Below, piece after piece: positions 1-7,031 of a DNA stretch of 64,000 bases (positions are counted from its first letter, which is position 1; each line of letters starts with the position of its first letter). The position numbers were made by a program, and so were the translations under genes. Origin of the DNA: Flavobacterium sp. ALJ2 (GTDB taxonomy: Bacteria > Bacteroidota > Bacteroidia > Flavobacteriales > Flavobacteriaceae); contig NZ_JADNRC010000012.1 in the NCBI RefSeq assembly GCF_015594725.1, positions 1 through 64,000 of the forward strand, read 5' to 3'. Under the pieces are notes generated by a model that searched no databases, had not been told where the DNA came from, and saw only the letters and a list, made by a program, of their open reading frames with translations.

Positions 1-36
1 TTTTTTCTATTCACTAAATTCTATTTTTTATTTGAG

Positions 37-118
37 TTTATTCCAATAAAAAAGGCGGAATCTCTTCCGCCTTTTTTGCCCCAAATCTACCATAAACTTA
101 ACCTACTAATGTTATGGT
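37..118. repeat. 82-bp direct repeat, copy 1
   Basis: Identical base for base to the second copy that starts 199 bp further on. It contains a GGCGGAA/TTCCGCC hairpin flanked by A and T runs, and ends in a second inverted repeat, ACCATAA with TTATGGT 16 bp later. Confidence 0.93.
48..77. terminator. Bidirectional intrinsic terminator, copy 1
   Basis: A 13-bp perfect stem (AAAAAAGGCGGAA with TTCCGCCTTTTTT) around the loop TCTC. The A and T runs allow termination in both directions; on the minus strand it lies beyond the amidotransferase gene. Confidence 0.85.
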
Positions 119-235
119 TCTTCAAATGTATGTTAACATTGTAGCTCTGACAAATATTTCTGTTGAACTACAAAAAAAAACGTTTATTAGTCCTTTTTCA
201 TATAAGAGAGCCTTTTTTTAAGCTATCTCCTTGAC

Positions 236-317
236 TTTATTCCAATAAAAAAGGCGGAATCTCTTCCGCCTTTTTTGCCCCAAATCTACCATAAACTTAA
301 CCTACTAATGTTATGGT
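236..317. repeat. 82-bp direct repeat, copy 2
   Basis: Perfect copy of the block that begins at base 37. The 117 bp between the copies is unique. Perfect identity in non-coding DNA suggests a recent duplication or gene conversion. Confidence 0.93.
247..276. terminator. Bidirectional intrinsic terminator, copy 2
   Basis: Same 13-bp stem and TCTC loop as the first copy. This is the copy nearest the stop codon of the minus-strand amidotransferase at 415, so it is probably the one used first. Confidence 0.85.
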
Positions 318-414
318 ACTACAAAAGTATGTTAGCAATACATTTTGTCCAAACAATTAGGACAAACGGTAAAAAAAACCGATGAAATGCATATTTTAAC
401 CTTTTGTTATATTT

Positions 415-2313
415 TTAATACGCTCTAGCGTCTTTTCCTTCATAGAAATTCATAAAAGCACGATTCACTACTCTATTCCCTCCTGGAGTAGGGTAATCTC
501 CTGTAAAATACCAATCTCCAAGATTTTTAGGACATGCAATATGCAAATCCTCTACTCTTTGAAATATGATTTTTACTTCGGCATTTATCTCTGGTGAACT
601 TAACATTTCTGCAATTTTATCTGAGATTTCTTGCGGTTCAAATGGCGCATAAATTGCAGTAACATAATTTACAACATCACTGTCTAAATAATTCTCCTGA
701 GCTTTACACTTTGCATAAACTTCATCTACTATATTATACAGATTTCGTTCTTTTAACAATTCTAAAGCTGCTCTAAAAGCTACCAAACCTTCCAACTTTG
801 CCATATCGATTCCGTAACAATCTGGGTAACGAATTTGTGGTGCTGATGATACAATTACAATTCGCTTTGGATTTAAACGATCCATCATTTTTATGATACT
901 CATTTTAAGTGTAGTTCCACGAACAATACTATCATCAATTATTACTAGGTTATCCGTTGGTTTTATAACACCATATGTTACATCATATACGTGAGCAACT
1001 AAGTCATCACGACTACTATCCTCTGTAATAAAGGTTCTTAATTTTGCATCTTTAATAGCTACTTTCTCAGTACGTATTTTTACAGCAAGTAACTCCTGCA
1101 ACGTATCTGCAGTAAGTGTATTTCTATTGGCTATTATATAGTTGTTTTTTCTCTGATTCAAGAAATCCTGAGCAGCTTCAACTAAACCATAAAAAGAAGT
1201 TTCTGCTGTATTTGGGATATATGAAAAAACGGTATTGTCTGTATCACTATCAATAGCTTCTAAGACTGCAGGTAAAATTAATCTACCTAAAATTTTGCGC
1301 TCTTGATATATTTCAGCATCACTACCCCTTGAGAAATAGATTCTTTCAAACGAACATGCTTTTTTAACAGTTGGTGTTAAAATTTCTTCCATCGAAACTT
1401 TACCACTTTTTTTAATGATTAATGCATTTCCTGGTTCAATTTCCTGAACACTAGCAAAGGGTACGTTAAAAACAGTTTGAATAACTGGTCTTTCAGATGC
1501 TACGACTACAACCTCATCATCTTGATAAAAATAAGCAGGACGAATCCCTGCTGGATCTCTAAACACAAATGCATCACCATGACCTAGTAAACCTGCCATT
1601 GCGTAACCACCATCTAAGTTTTTAGCTGATCGCATCAATATTTTTCCAATGTCTAATCGGTCTGCAATTACTGGCGAAGCTTCTCTTTTAGAATAGCCTT
1701 CCTTTTTACAATCTTGATATAATGACATCACTTCTTTATCAAGAAAGTGACCTATTTTCTCCATAACTGTAACTGTATCCGCCATTTCTTTAGGATGCTG
1801 TCCCAACTCAACTAAATTCTCAAAAAGCTCTTTAACATTAGTCATGTTAAAATTACCTGCTAAAATAAGATTGCGGTGCATCCAATTACTCTGACGTAAA
1901 AATGGATGTACACTTTCGATACTATTTTTACCAAAAGTTCCGTAACGAACGTGCCCTAAAAACAACTCTCCTATATATGGAATATTTGCTTTTTGTTTTT
2001 CAACATCATTTGCGTATTCAGGATGTGAAGTCATTTCTTCATTAATACGCTCATTTATTTGCTTAAAAACATCTTGTATCGGTTGTGCGTGATTAGAACG
2101 AACTCTACTTATGTATCGTTGTCCAGGTTCAACGTCTAATTTAATACTTGCAAAACCAGCTCCATCTTGACCACGGTTATGCTGCTTCTCCATCATAAGA
2201 TACATTTTTTGTACCCCATAAAAAGCTGTTCCGTATTTTTCTTTGTAATATTCAAGCGGTTTAAGAAGTCTAACCAAAGCTATACCACATTCGTGTTTTA
2301 AAGCGTCACTCAT
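415..2313 (-). CDS. PurF-like amidophosphoribosyltransferase, long form
   Basis: A 632-residue class II glutamine amidotransferase joined to a phosphoribosyltransferase domain. Seen: N-terminal HECGI with Cys9, NRGQDGAG at 46-53, GHVRYGT at 120-126, FRDPAGIRP at 251-259, and the PRPP loop VIIDDSIVRGTT at 457-468. Classical PurF is about 500 residues and begins Cys at position 2 after processing, whereas here the cysteine sits behind eight residues and the enzyme is about 120 residues longer. From memory, flavobacteria carry both a normal PurF and a long paralogue like this one. The expected reaction is PRPP plus glutamine to phosphoribosylamine in purine synthesis, but the length leaves room for another role. 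It lies 90 bp downstream of the PfkB gene, with a terminator between them. Confidence 0.85.
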   Translation of the reverse strand: MSDALKHECGIALVRLLKPLEYYKEKYGTAFYGVQKMYLMMEKQHNRGQDGAGFASIKLDVEPGQRYISRVRSNHAQPIQDVFKQINERINEEMTSHPEYANDVEKQKANIPYIGELFLGHVRYGTFGKNSIESVHPFLRQSNWMHRNLILAGNFNMTNVKELFENLVELGQHPKEMADTVTVMEKIGHFLDKEVMSLYQDCKKEGYSKREASPVIADRLDIGKILMRSAKNLDGGYAMAGLLGHGDAFVFRDPAGIRPAYFYQDDEVVVVASERPVIQTVFNVPFASVQEIEPGNALIIKKSGKVSMEEILTPTVKKACSFERIYFSRGSDAEIYQERKILGRLILPAVLEAIDSDTDNTVFSYIPNTAETSFYGLVEAAQDFLNQRKNNYIIANRNTLTADTLQELLAVKIRTEKVAIKDAKLRTFITEDSSRDDLVAHVYDVTYGVIKPTDNLVIIDDSIVRGTTLKMSIIKMMDRLNPKRIVIVSSAPQIRYPDCYGIDMAKLEGLVAFRAALELLKERNLYNIVDEVYAKCKAQENYLDSDVVNYVTAIYAPFEPQEISDKIAEMLSSPEINAEVKIIFQRVEDLHIACPKNLGDWYFTGDYPTPGGNRVVNRAFMNFYEGKDARAY

Positions 2314-2372
2314 TGTATTTGTGTTTGTGTGTTGTTGTTGTGGTTTCTACTATTCATTGTAATAACAAAATC

Positions 2373-2397
2373 AAAAAAGCCCCGTGAACGAGGCTTT
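2373..2397 (-). terminator. Terminator between PfkB kinase and PurF-like gene
   Basis: On the minus strand a stem AAAGCCTCG/CGGGGCTTT (one G-U pair) with a four-base loop is followed by T6. It would end the kinase transcript before the amidotransferase gene, or work as a partial terminator if the two genes are cotranscribed. Confidence 0.75.
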
Positions 2398-2403
2398 AAT
2401 TCT

Positions 2404-3327
2404 TTATAGTTCTATGTCAAACTGAGTTAGCGATTTAAATTGTTTTAATCTCGCAACTACTTCGTTTTTATCTAATGCTACCATTCTTTCTGTCCCAAAT
2501 TTCTCTACACAAAAAGAAGCTAAATTCGATCCATAAATTACAGCATTCTTCATATTCTTATATGATATGTTTTCACTCTGTGCAATAAATCCTGCAAATC
2601 CTCCTGCAAATGTATCTCCAGCTCCTGTTGGATCGAAAACATCTTCTAAAGGCAATGCTGGCGCAAAAAACACTTCTTTATCATGAAATAACAATGCTCC
2701 GTGTTCTCCTTTCTTAATTACCACATATTTTGGTCCAAGAGTGTGAATCTTTGCAGCTGCTTTTACTAACGAATATTCTCCCGAAAGTTGTCTTGCTTCT
2801 TCATCATTGATTGTAATTACATCAACACGCTTTATAACCTCTAATAATTCAGGCAAAGCACAATCCATCCAAAAGTTCATTGTATCTAAAACCACTAACT
2901 TTGGTTTTGATTCCATTTGATCCAAAACACTACTTTGTACCAACGGATGTAAATTTCCTAACATTACAACATCTGAGTCTTTAAAGTTTTCTGGAACTTT
3001 AGGCTGAAAATCTGCCAATACATTAAGCTCAGTTGCCAATGTATCTCTTGAATTTAGATCGTTATGATAACGTCCACTCCAAAAGAAAGTTTTTCCTCCT
3101 TTTACAATTTCAAGTCCAGAAATATCAATATTTCTTGACGTTAACAAATCTAAATATTCTTGAGGAAAATCATCTCCAACTACAGAAACAATAGCCGATT
3201 GTAGGTTGAAAAACGATGCCGACAAACCAATATATGTCGCTGCACCACCTAATATTTTATCTGTTTTCCCAAAAGGAGTTTCAATCGCATCGAAAGCAAC
3301 TGTTCCGACAATCAGTAATTTATTCAT
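2404..3327 (-). CDS. PfkB/ribokinase-family sugar or nucleoside kinase
   Basis: A 307-residue ribokinase-fold kinase that phosphorylates a sugar or nucleoside hydroxyl with ATP. The N-terminal glycine pair is in LGGAATY (26-32), and the C-terminal signature DPTGAGDTFAGGF (232-244) carries the catalytic Asp and the anion hole. Length is typical for the family. Substrate cannot be read from sequence; the nearby purine gene makes a nucleoside kinase possible, but that is weak. A good flavobacterial promoter lies about 20 bp upstream, so it probably has its own transcription start. Confidence 0.88.
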   Translation of the reverse strand: MNKLLIVGTVAFDAIETPFGKTDKILGGAATYIGLSASFFNLQSAIVSVVGDDFPQEYLDLLTSRNIDISGLEIVKGGKTFFWSGRYHNDLNSRDTLATELNVLADFQPKVPENFKDSDVVMLGNLHPLVQSSVLDQMESKPKLVVLDTMNFWMDCALPELLEVIKRVDVITINDEEARQLSGEYSLVKAAAKIHTLGPKYVVIKKGEHGALLFHDKEVFFAPALPLEDVFDPTGAGDTFAGGFAGFIAQSENISYKNMKNAVIYGSNLASFCVEKFGTERMVALDKNEVVARLKQFKSLTQFDIEL

Positions 3328-3350
3328 TTTATGAATTTCGAATTAAGGTG

Positions 3351-3381
3351 CAAAGATACTTTATAAGTTTCAGAGTTGCAA
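3351..3381 (-). promoter_or_regulatory. Flavobacterial-type promoter for the PfkB gene
   Basis: On the minus strand TTG (3381-3379), 20 bp, then TATCTTTG (3358-3351). This fits the Bacteroidota consensus TTG-N17-23-TAnnTTTG and predicts a start about 18 bp before the ATG. Confidence 0.7.
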
Positions 3382-3530
3382 CGGTTCATTGCACCAAAAT
3401 TTTTATAAAAATCAAAACCAAATAAAACAAGCAAACATATTAAAAGCCAAAGGGTTATAATAAAAAAATACCTACTAATTTCCTGCGGTTACAAGAATAA
3501 ATCAATCAATAATTCTCAAAAAAAAAAGAC

Positions 3531-3932
3531 TTATAATTCATATTTTTTATCATAATAATTCTTCAATAATGGTATCTGAATTAATACCATTAAAACAACA
3601 ATTAAAACTGCATAAGAAGTGCTTTTTGAAAACTGAAACACTGGAATCAAATTATCCATTTTAGAATAGTACAAAGCACTTCCCTTTAAATCATAATCTG
3701 TTACTTGATTTCCTGCAAAAATTACATATCCAACAAAAGCAATTAAGCTTCCAAAAATGACAATCCAAACTGGTTTTGAGATTAGTGGTTTGTATACAAT
3801 CCTCTTATTTTTCTCTATAATAAAAACTTGAGACATAATTTTAGATGTAAAATCTGCAGAAGGCTTTTGCAAAGTACTTTCGACCATTACTTTGTCAACT
3901 AGATTTTCATAATATTTATCGCTCTCTTTCAT
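3531..3932 (-). CDS. Small membrane protein, probable anti-sigma partner
   Basis: A 133-residue protein with a charged N-terminal half and two hydrophobic segments, about residues 52-70 (after KPVWIVIF) and 104-124. No named domain recognised. It follows the ECF sigma gene by 46 bp on the same strand. In Bacteroidota the gene directly downstream of an ECF sigma factor is often a membrane anti-sigma factor whose cytoplasmic N-terminus holds the sigma factor, and the topology here fits. The function is inferred from position and topology, not from a motif. Confidence 0.6.
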   Translation of the reverse strand: MKESDKYYENLVDKVMVESTLQKPSADFTSKIMSQVFIIEKNKRIVYKPLISKPVWIVIFGSLIAFVGYVIFAGNQVTDYDLKGSALYYSKMDNLIPVFQFSKSTSYAVLIVVLMVLIQIPLLKNYYDKKYEL

Positions 3933-3978
3933 ACGTAGACAATATTTGTTTTTTAATGGAATATGCTATCGGTATTCT

Positions 3979-4587
3979 TTATTTTATTTTTGTTTTTGGA
4001 ATCTTACCGATATCATAATAATTTAATGTGTCAGGTTCCAATTTCTCTTTTAAAATAACTGCTAGTTTTTTTCTGCTCCGAAATAATTTTATTTTGACAT
4101 TATTAACACTAATGTCCATAATCTTACCAATTTCATTTAAACTCTGGTCGTCAAAATAAAAAAGTGTCAATAAGAAACTTTCTTCACTTGATAACAAATT
4201 TAAACAATTCTGAATATCCTGCTTTCGTTCCTGATCTTCCAAAATACTTAAAGCATTATCAGTTGTTTTAACCAAATATCCTTTAAGTTCATCGATTACA
4301 ACGTTGCTTTCATCTTTTTTATTCTTCTTCAAATAATCCAAAGATGTATTATATGCAATTTTATAAATCCAAGTTGAAAACTTAGAATCTCCTTTAAATT
4401 TATTGAGGGAATTAAAAATTTTAATAAAGGTATCTTGAGAAACTTCTTCAGCTATCTCTCTATTTTTTACCATTTTTATAGCCAAAGTAAAAATCAGGTC
4501 TTTATAGCGATCGACTAATACTGCAAACATATTAGTTTCTCCTAAAAGAATCCGATTGATATAATACTGATCATTTACTTTATCCAT
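3979..4587 (-). CDS. ECF-type RNA polymerase sigma factor
   Basis: A 202-residue sigma-70 family protein with only regions 2 and 4. Region 2 spans about residues 24-90 (REIAEEVSQDTFIKIF, then KFSTWIYKIAYN at 69-80, the core-binding and minus-10 reading part). Region 4 spans about 125-178, with a helix-turn-helix in LNEIGKIMDISVNNVKIKLF. The start codon is only 9 bp from a candidate ECF minus-10 element, so its transcript would be almost leaderless. The gene downstream looks like its anti-sigma factor, and the divergent gene at 4715 carries a matching promoter, so both are probably in its regulon. Confidence 0.92.
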   Translation of the reverse strand: MDKVNDQYYINRILLGETNMFAVLVDRYKDLIFTLAIKMVKNREIAEEVSQDTFIKIFNSLNKFKGDSKFSTWIYKIAYNTSLDYLKKNKKDESNVVIDELKGYLVKTTDNALSILEDQERKQDIQNCLNLLSSEESFLLTLFYFDDQSLNEIGKIMDISVNNVKIKLFRSRKKLAVILKEKLEPDTLNYYDIGKIPKTKIK

Positions 4588-4596
4588 ATTCCATAT

Positions 4597-4623
4597 GACG
4601 ACAACAATCTCATTAAGGTTACA
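4597..4623 (-). promoter_or_regulatory. Candidate ECF promoter of the sigma gene
   Basis: On the minus strand TGTAACC (4623-4617), a 16-bp spacer and CGTC (4600-4597). AAC-type minus-35 and CGTC-type minus-10 elements are typical of ECF sigma factors. The divergent gene carries the same elements with the same spacing, which suggests autoregulation. Confidence 0.72.
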
Positions 4624-4653
4624 ACTAAATTAAAAAAATATTTTAGTAAAATC

Positions 4654-4680
4654 TGTAACCTCTATCAAACATCTTTCGTC
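4654..4680 (+). promoter_or_regulatory. Candidate ECF promoter of the DUF6249-like gene
   Basis: TGTAACC (4654-4660), a 16-bp spacer and CGTC (4677-4680), then ATATGGAATAT, which is also identical to the opposite promoter. The start would fall near 4688, giving a leader of about 27 bases before the ATG at 4715. Confidence 0.72.
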
Positions 4681-4714
4681 ATATGGAATATCAATCAATT
4701 AAATTTAAAAAATT

Positions 4715-5062
4715 ATGGGTCCACAAATGTTAATACCAATTAGTCTTTTCCTTATGATCTTTGGAATTGCATATCTTATTTTTTCTACCAGAAACAGAGA
4801 ACGTTTAGCTCTTATAGAAAAGGGCATAGATGCTAGTATTTTTTCAAATAGTAAAAACAATACTGCTCCTATATGGAAAGTACTTGTTTTAAATTTAGCT
4901 TTTTTACTAATCGGAAGTGGAATTGGGATTTTTATCGCCTTACTTATTACAACTTACACATCTCTTCAGGATGACGCTGTATATCCTGCTACTATTTTTA
5001 CGATGGCAGGAATTGGGCTACTTATCGGATTTAATAAATCTAAAGATTTAAACAACAATTAA
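4715..5062 (+). CDS. DUF6249-like small membrane protein
   Basis: A 115-residue protein with three hydrophobic segments at about 5-23, 54-78 and 90-106 and a basic loop TRNRERLALIEKG between the first two. I recognise the pattern as the DUF6249 family of Bacteroidota membrane proteins, often next to ECF sigma genes; no biochemical role is known to me. It is transcribed away from the sigma gene and shares its promoter elements, so it may act in the same envelope response. A strong terminator follows 20 bp after the stop. Confidence 0.75.
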   Translation: MGPQMLIPISLFLMIFGIAYLIFSTRNRERLALIEKGIDASIFSNSKNNTAPIWKVLVLNLAFLLIGSGIGIFIALLITTYTSLQDDAVYPATIFTMAGIGLLIGFNKSKDLNNN

Positions 5063-5081
5063 ATCTCTCTTGATTTCTATA

Positions 5082-5119
5082 AATAACGTGTCTGAAAAAT
5101 ATATCTCAGACACGTTATT
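5082..5119. terminator. Terminator between DUF6249-like gene and rnhA
   Basis: A perfect 14-bp stem, AATAACGTGTCTGA with its complement, around a 10-base loop, followed on the plus strand by CTTTTT. It serves the plus-strand gene and may also stop the converging rnhA transcript. Confidence 0.85.
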
Positions 5120-5123
5120 CTTT

Positions 5124-5606
5124 TTATGCTTCTTTTGAACCTATATCTTCATAATAGGCATCTATTGAAAGTTGTTTTTGCATCGAAGCCATTACAGCCA
5201 ATTGATCACAACGTTCGTTTTGAGGATGATTATTATGTCCTTTTATCCATTTAAAATCTACTTGGTGTTTTCTATAAATAATTAGAAAACGTTTCCATAA
5301 GTCAGGATTTTTCCTCCCAACAAATTTTTTCTTCTCCCAACCAAAGACCCATTTTTTTAAAACAGAATCGACTACATATTTCGAATCCGAAATAACAAGT
5401 ACTTTCATGCTTGGTTTTTTAAGTTTTTCGAGACCTACTATTACAGCCAAAAGTTCCATTCTATTATTTGTTGTTAATCGAAATCCCTCATAATATTCCT
5501 TTTTATGTGGCGTTCCTACCAATTCCATAACAACTCCATATCCTCCATTGCCAGGATTACCCTTAGCCGCACCATCTGTATATATATGTACTTCGTGTTG
5601 ATTCAT
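5124..5606 (-). CDS. rnhA: Ribonuclease HI
   Basis: A 160-residue RNase H that degrades the RNA strand of RNA:DNA hybrids. The four acidic active-site residues are visible: Asp11 in YTDGAAKGNPG, Glu51 in NRMELLAV, Asp74 in VISDSKYV and Asp134 in ERCDQLA, with His124 in KGHNNHPQNERCD. Length matches bacterial RNase HI. The sequence upstream of its start is the TTAGACT repeat array, so its promoter is not obvious. It may be cotranscribed from purN across the 249-bp repeat region. Confidence 0.96.
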   Translation of the reverse strand: MNQHEVHIYTDGAAKGNPGNGGYGVVMELVGTPHKKEYYEGFRLTTNNRMELLAVIVGLEKLKKPSMKVLVISDSKYVVDSVLKKWVFGWEKKKFVGRKNPDLWKRFLIIYRKHQVDFKWIKGHNNHPQNERCDQLAVMASMQKQLSIDAYYEDIGSKEA

Positions 5607-5715
5607 TTTAGACTACTTAGATTTTTAGACTTCTTAGACTTGCTATGCTTTTTAGACTACTTAGATTAGTTAGATTTTCAGATTCTTGGACTGTTAGACT
5701 TCTTGAACTACAAGT
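5607..5715. repeat. Degenerate TTAGACT/CTTAGA tandem array
   Basis: The words TTAGACT, CTTAGA and close variants recur roughly every 11-13 bp just upstream of rnhA. The array is short and imperfect. I see no reading frame or known repeat family in it. Confidence 0.7.
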
Positions 5716-5851
5716 CGACTTTCTTTCTAAATACTTAGAAAGAAAAAAATTCTGTTTCTATTTACTTTTTCAAGCGAAACAAAAAACAATTTTATCTCTT
5801 TTTATTCTTTTTTCAAACCTAGAATAAAAACAACAATCTAACTAATCTAAG
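5660..5851. repeat. 17-bp perfect inverted repeat spanning the purN-rnhA gap
   Basis: CTTAGATTAGTTAGATT at 5660-5676 returns as its exact reverse complement at 5835-5851, 158 bp later. The AT-rich interior also holds a perfect 11-bp hairpin, TTTCTTTCTAA/TTAGAAAGAAA with loop ATAC, at 5720-5745. The layout recalls a decayed miniature element, but no target-site duplication was identified. Confidence 0.8.
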
Positions 5852-5855
5852 ATAT

Positions 5856-6428
5856 CTAAAATTCTAAGGCCTCTACCAGCCTATGAATAACTTCCGGAAA
5901 GTGTTTTTGTTCTAATTCATGAATTTTAGCGGCCACATCTTCAGCTGTATCTGTATCTGTTAAAACTACTTTTTCCTGAAAAATAATTGCCCCTTCATCA
6001 TAATTTTCATTTACATAATGAATACTTATTCCTGTCTCTTTTTCCTTATTTTCTACTATTGCTCTATGAATGTGCATTCCATACATTCCCTTCCCTCCAT
6101 AGTTAGGCAATAATGCAGGATGTATATTTATTATTTTATTAGGATATGCTTCGATTATCTGTTTTGGGAATTGAAGCAGGAAACCAGCTAAAATAATAAG
6201 ATCGGGGTTAATTAATTTTACTTTTTGTAGTACATAACCTTCAATTAATTCTGTTTTAGTGAAAATTTCGACCTCTACATGATAGTTTTTGGCTCTTTCA
6301 ATTACTTTAGCATTAGCGTTATTAGTAAACACAGAAACAACATTTGCAATTTGTGTTTCAGCAAAATATTTTATTATATTTTCTGCGTTACTTCCTGATC
6401 CTGAAGCAAAAACGATTATTTTTTTCAT
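5856..6428 (-). CDS. purN: Phosphoribosylglycinamide formyltransferase
   Basis: A 190-residue enzyme that transfers a formyl group from 10-formyltetrahydrofolate to GAR in purine synthesis. Seen: FASGSGSNAENII (7-19) for the phosphate site, NIHPALLP (101-108) with catalytic Asn101 and His103, and Asp144 in DEGAII. Length is normal. It is divergent from acpP, as is common in flavobacteria, and lies upstream of rnhA on the same strand across the repeat region. Confidence 0.96.
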   Translation of the reverse strand: MKKIIVFASGSGSNAENIIKYFAETQIANVVSVFTNNANAKVIERAKNYHVEVEIFTKTELIEGYVLQKVKLINPDLIILAGFLLQFPKQIIEAYPNKIINIHPALLPNYGGKGMYGMHIHRAIVENKEKETGISIHYVNENYDEGAIIFQEKVVLTDTDTAEDVAAKIHELEQKHFPEVIHRLVEALEF

Positions 6429-6565
6429 ACTCGAATTAATTTATTTTTTGCAAAAAACGGAATAAAAAACCAAAATAAATAACATTCCAACCCCTTTGTT
6501 CAAATAAATTTTATAAATTAGTGTTACATTTATTAACTAAATCGTGGTTTTAAAATAAAGTTTTT

Positions 6566-6573
6566 TATTTTTG
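6566..6573 (+). promoter_or_regulatory. Minus-7 element upstream of acpP
   Basis: TATTTTTG fits TAnnTTTG exactly and lies 30 bp before the acpP ATG. No clear TTG is present at the usual distance upstream, so this is a partial match. Confidence 0.5.
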
Positions 6574-6603
6574 CCAACAAATTAAATTCTAAAATTAAAG
6601 ATT

Positions 6604-6840
6604 ATGTCAGACATTGCATCAAGAGTAAAAGCGATTATCGTAGACAAATTAGGTGTTGACGAAAACGAAGTTGTAACAGAAGCAAGCTTCACTAATGATT
6701 TAGGAGCTGACTCATTAGACACTGTTGAGCTTATTATGGAATTCGAAAAAGAATTTGATATTCAAATTCCAGATGATCAAGCAGAAAACATTGCTACTGT
6801 TGGTCAAGCTATTTCTTACATCGAAGAAGCTAAAAAATAA
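6604..6840 (+). CDS. acpP: Acyl carrier protein of fatty acid synthesis
   Basis: A 78-residue acidic helical protein carrying growing acyl chains on 4'-phosphopantetheine. The attachment serine is Ser37 in [10 protein letters not shown]. Length and sequence are those of a housekeeping ACP, and the next gene is fabF, as in most bacteria. It differs from the two pigment-cluster carrier proteins at 22591 and 34651. A terminator hairpin follows at once, so fabF is likely to get reduced read-through or to use its own promoter. Confidence 0.97.
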   Translation: MSDIASRVKAIIVDKLGVDENEVVTEASFTNDLGADSLDTVELIMEFEKEFDIQIPDDQAENIATVGQAISYIEEAKK

Positions 6841-6848
6841 TAAATTTC

Positions 6849-6884
6849 CACCCGATTTTTTTATAAACTATAAAAAGTCGGGTG
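6849..6884 (+). terminator. Terminator after acpP
   Basis: A CACCCGA/TCGGGTG stem, extended by AT pairs, is followed by TTATTATTTTTT. It separates the very highly expressed acpP from fabF. Confidence 0.8.
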
Positions 6885-7031
6885 TTATTATTTTTTATAA
6901 AAATTTAAATTTTGGGTTGATTTTCAATCAAAAAAATATATTTATATTGTAATACCCATGGCTCTTTTGTAATATAATACAATCAAGAAAGCGTGGGTTT
7001 TATTTGTTTAAAGCTAATAAAACACATATTT

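Larger units (their letters stand above)
1..414. other. Non-coding region with a duplicated terminator block
   Basis: No convincing reading frame is present. The stretch holds two identical 82-bp blocks, each with a strong hairpin terminator, lying downstream of the minus-strand amidotransferase gene. The sequence after each block is also weakly similar (a shared word close to GTATGTTA), so the duplicated unit may originally have been about 120 bp. Whatever gene lies to the left is outside the window. Confidence 0.7.

Noticed and set aside
3216..3425. 69-codon plus-strand frame over the kinase promoter
   Set aside because: It runs antisense to the start of the PfkB gene and through its promoter, with no family resemblance.
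5645..5827. 60-codon plus-strand frame between rnhA and purN
   Set aside because: It is made of the TTAGACT repeats and AT-rich DNA; its leucine- and phenylalanine-rich product is what such repeats encode by chance.
5607..5855. CRISPR array
   Set aside because: The repeated words are too short and too variable and there are no unique spacers of regular size; no cas genes are nearby.
6725..6952. Frame overlapping the 3' end of acpP
   Set aside because: Out of frame with acpP and running through its terminator; composition is lysine/phenylalanine-rich noise.
6993..7031. Upstream start for fabF adding 13 residues
   Set aside because: The extra residues do not resemble the family, and the ATG at 7032 gives the normal start and length.
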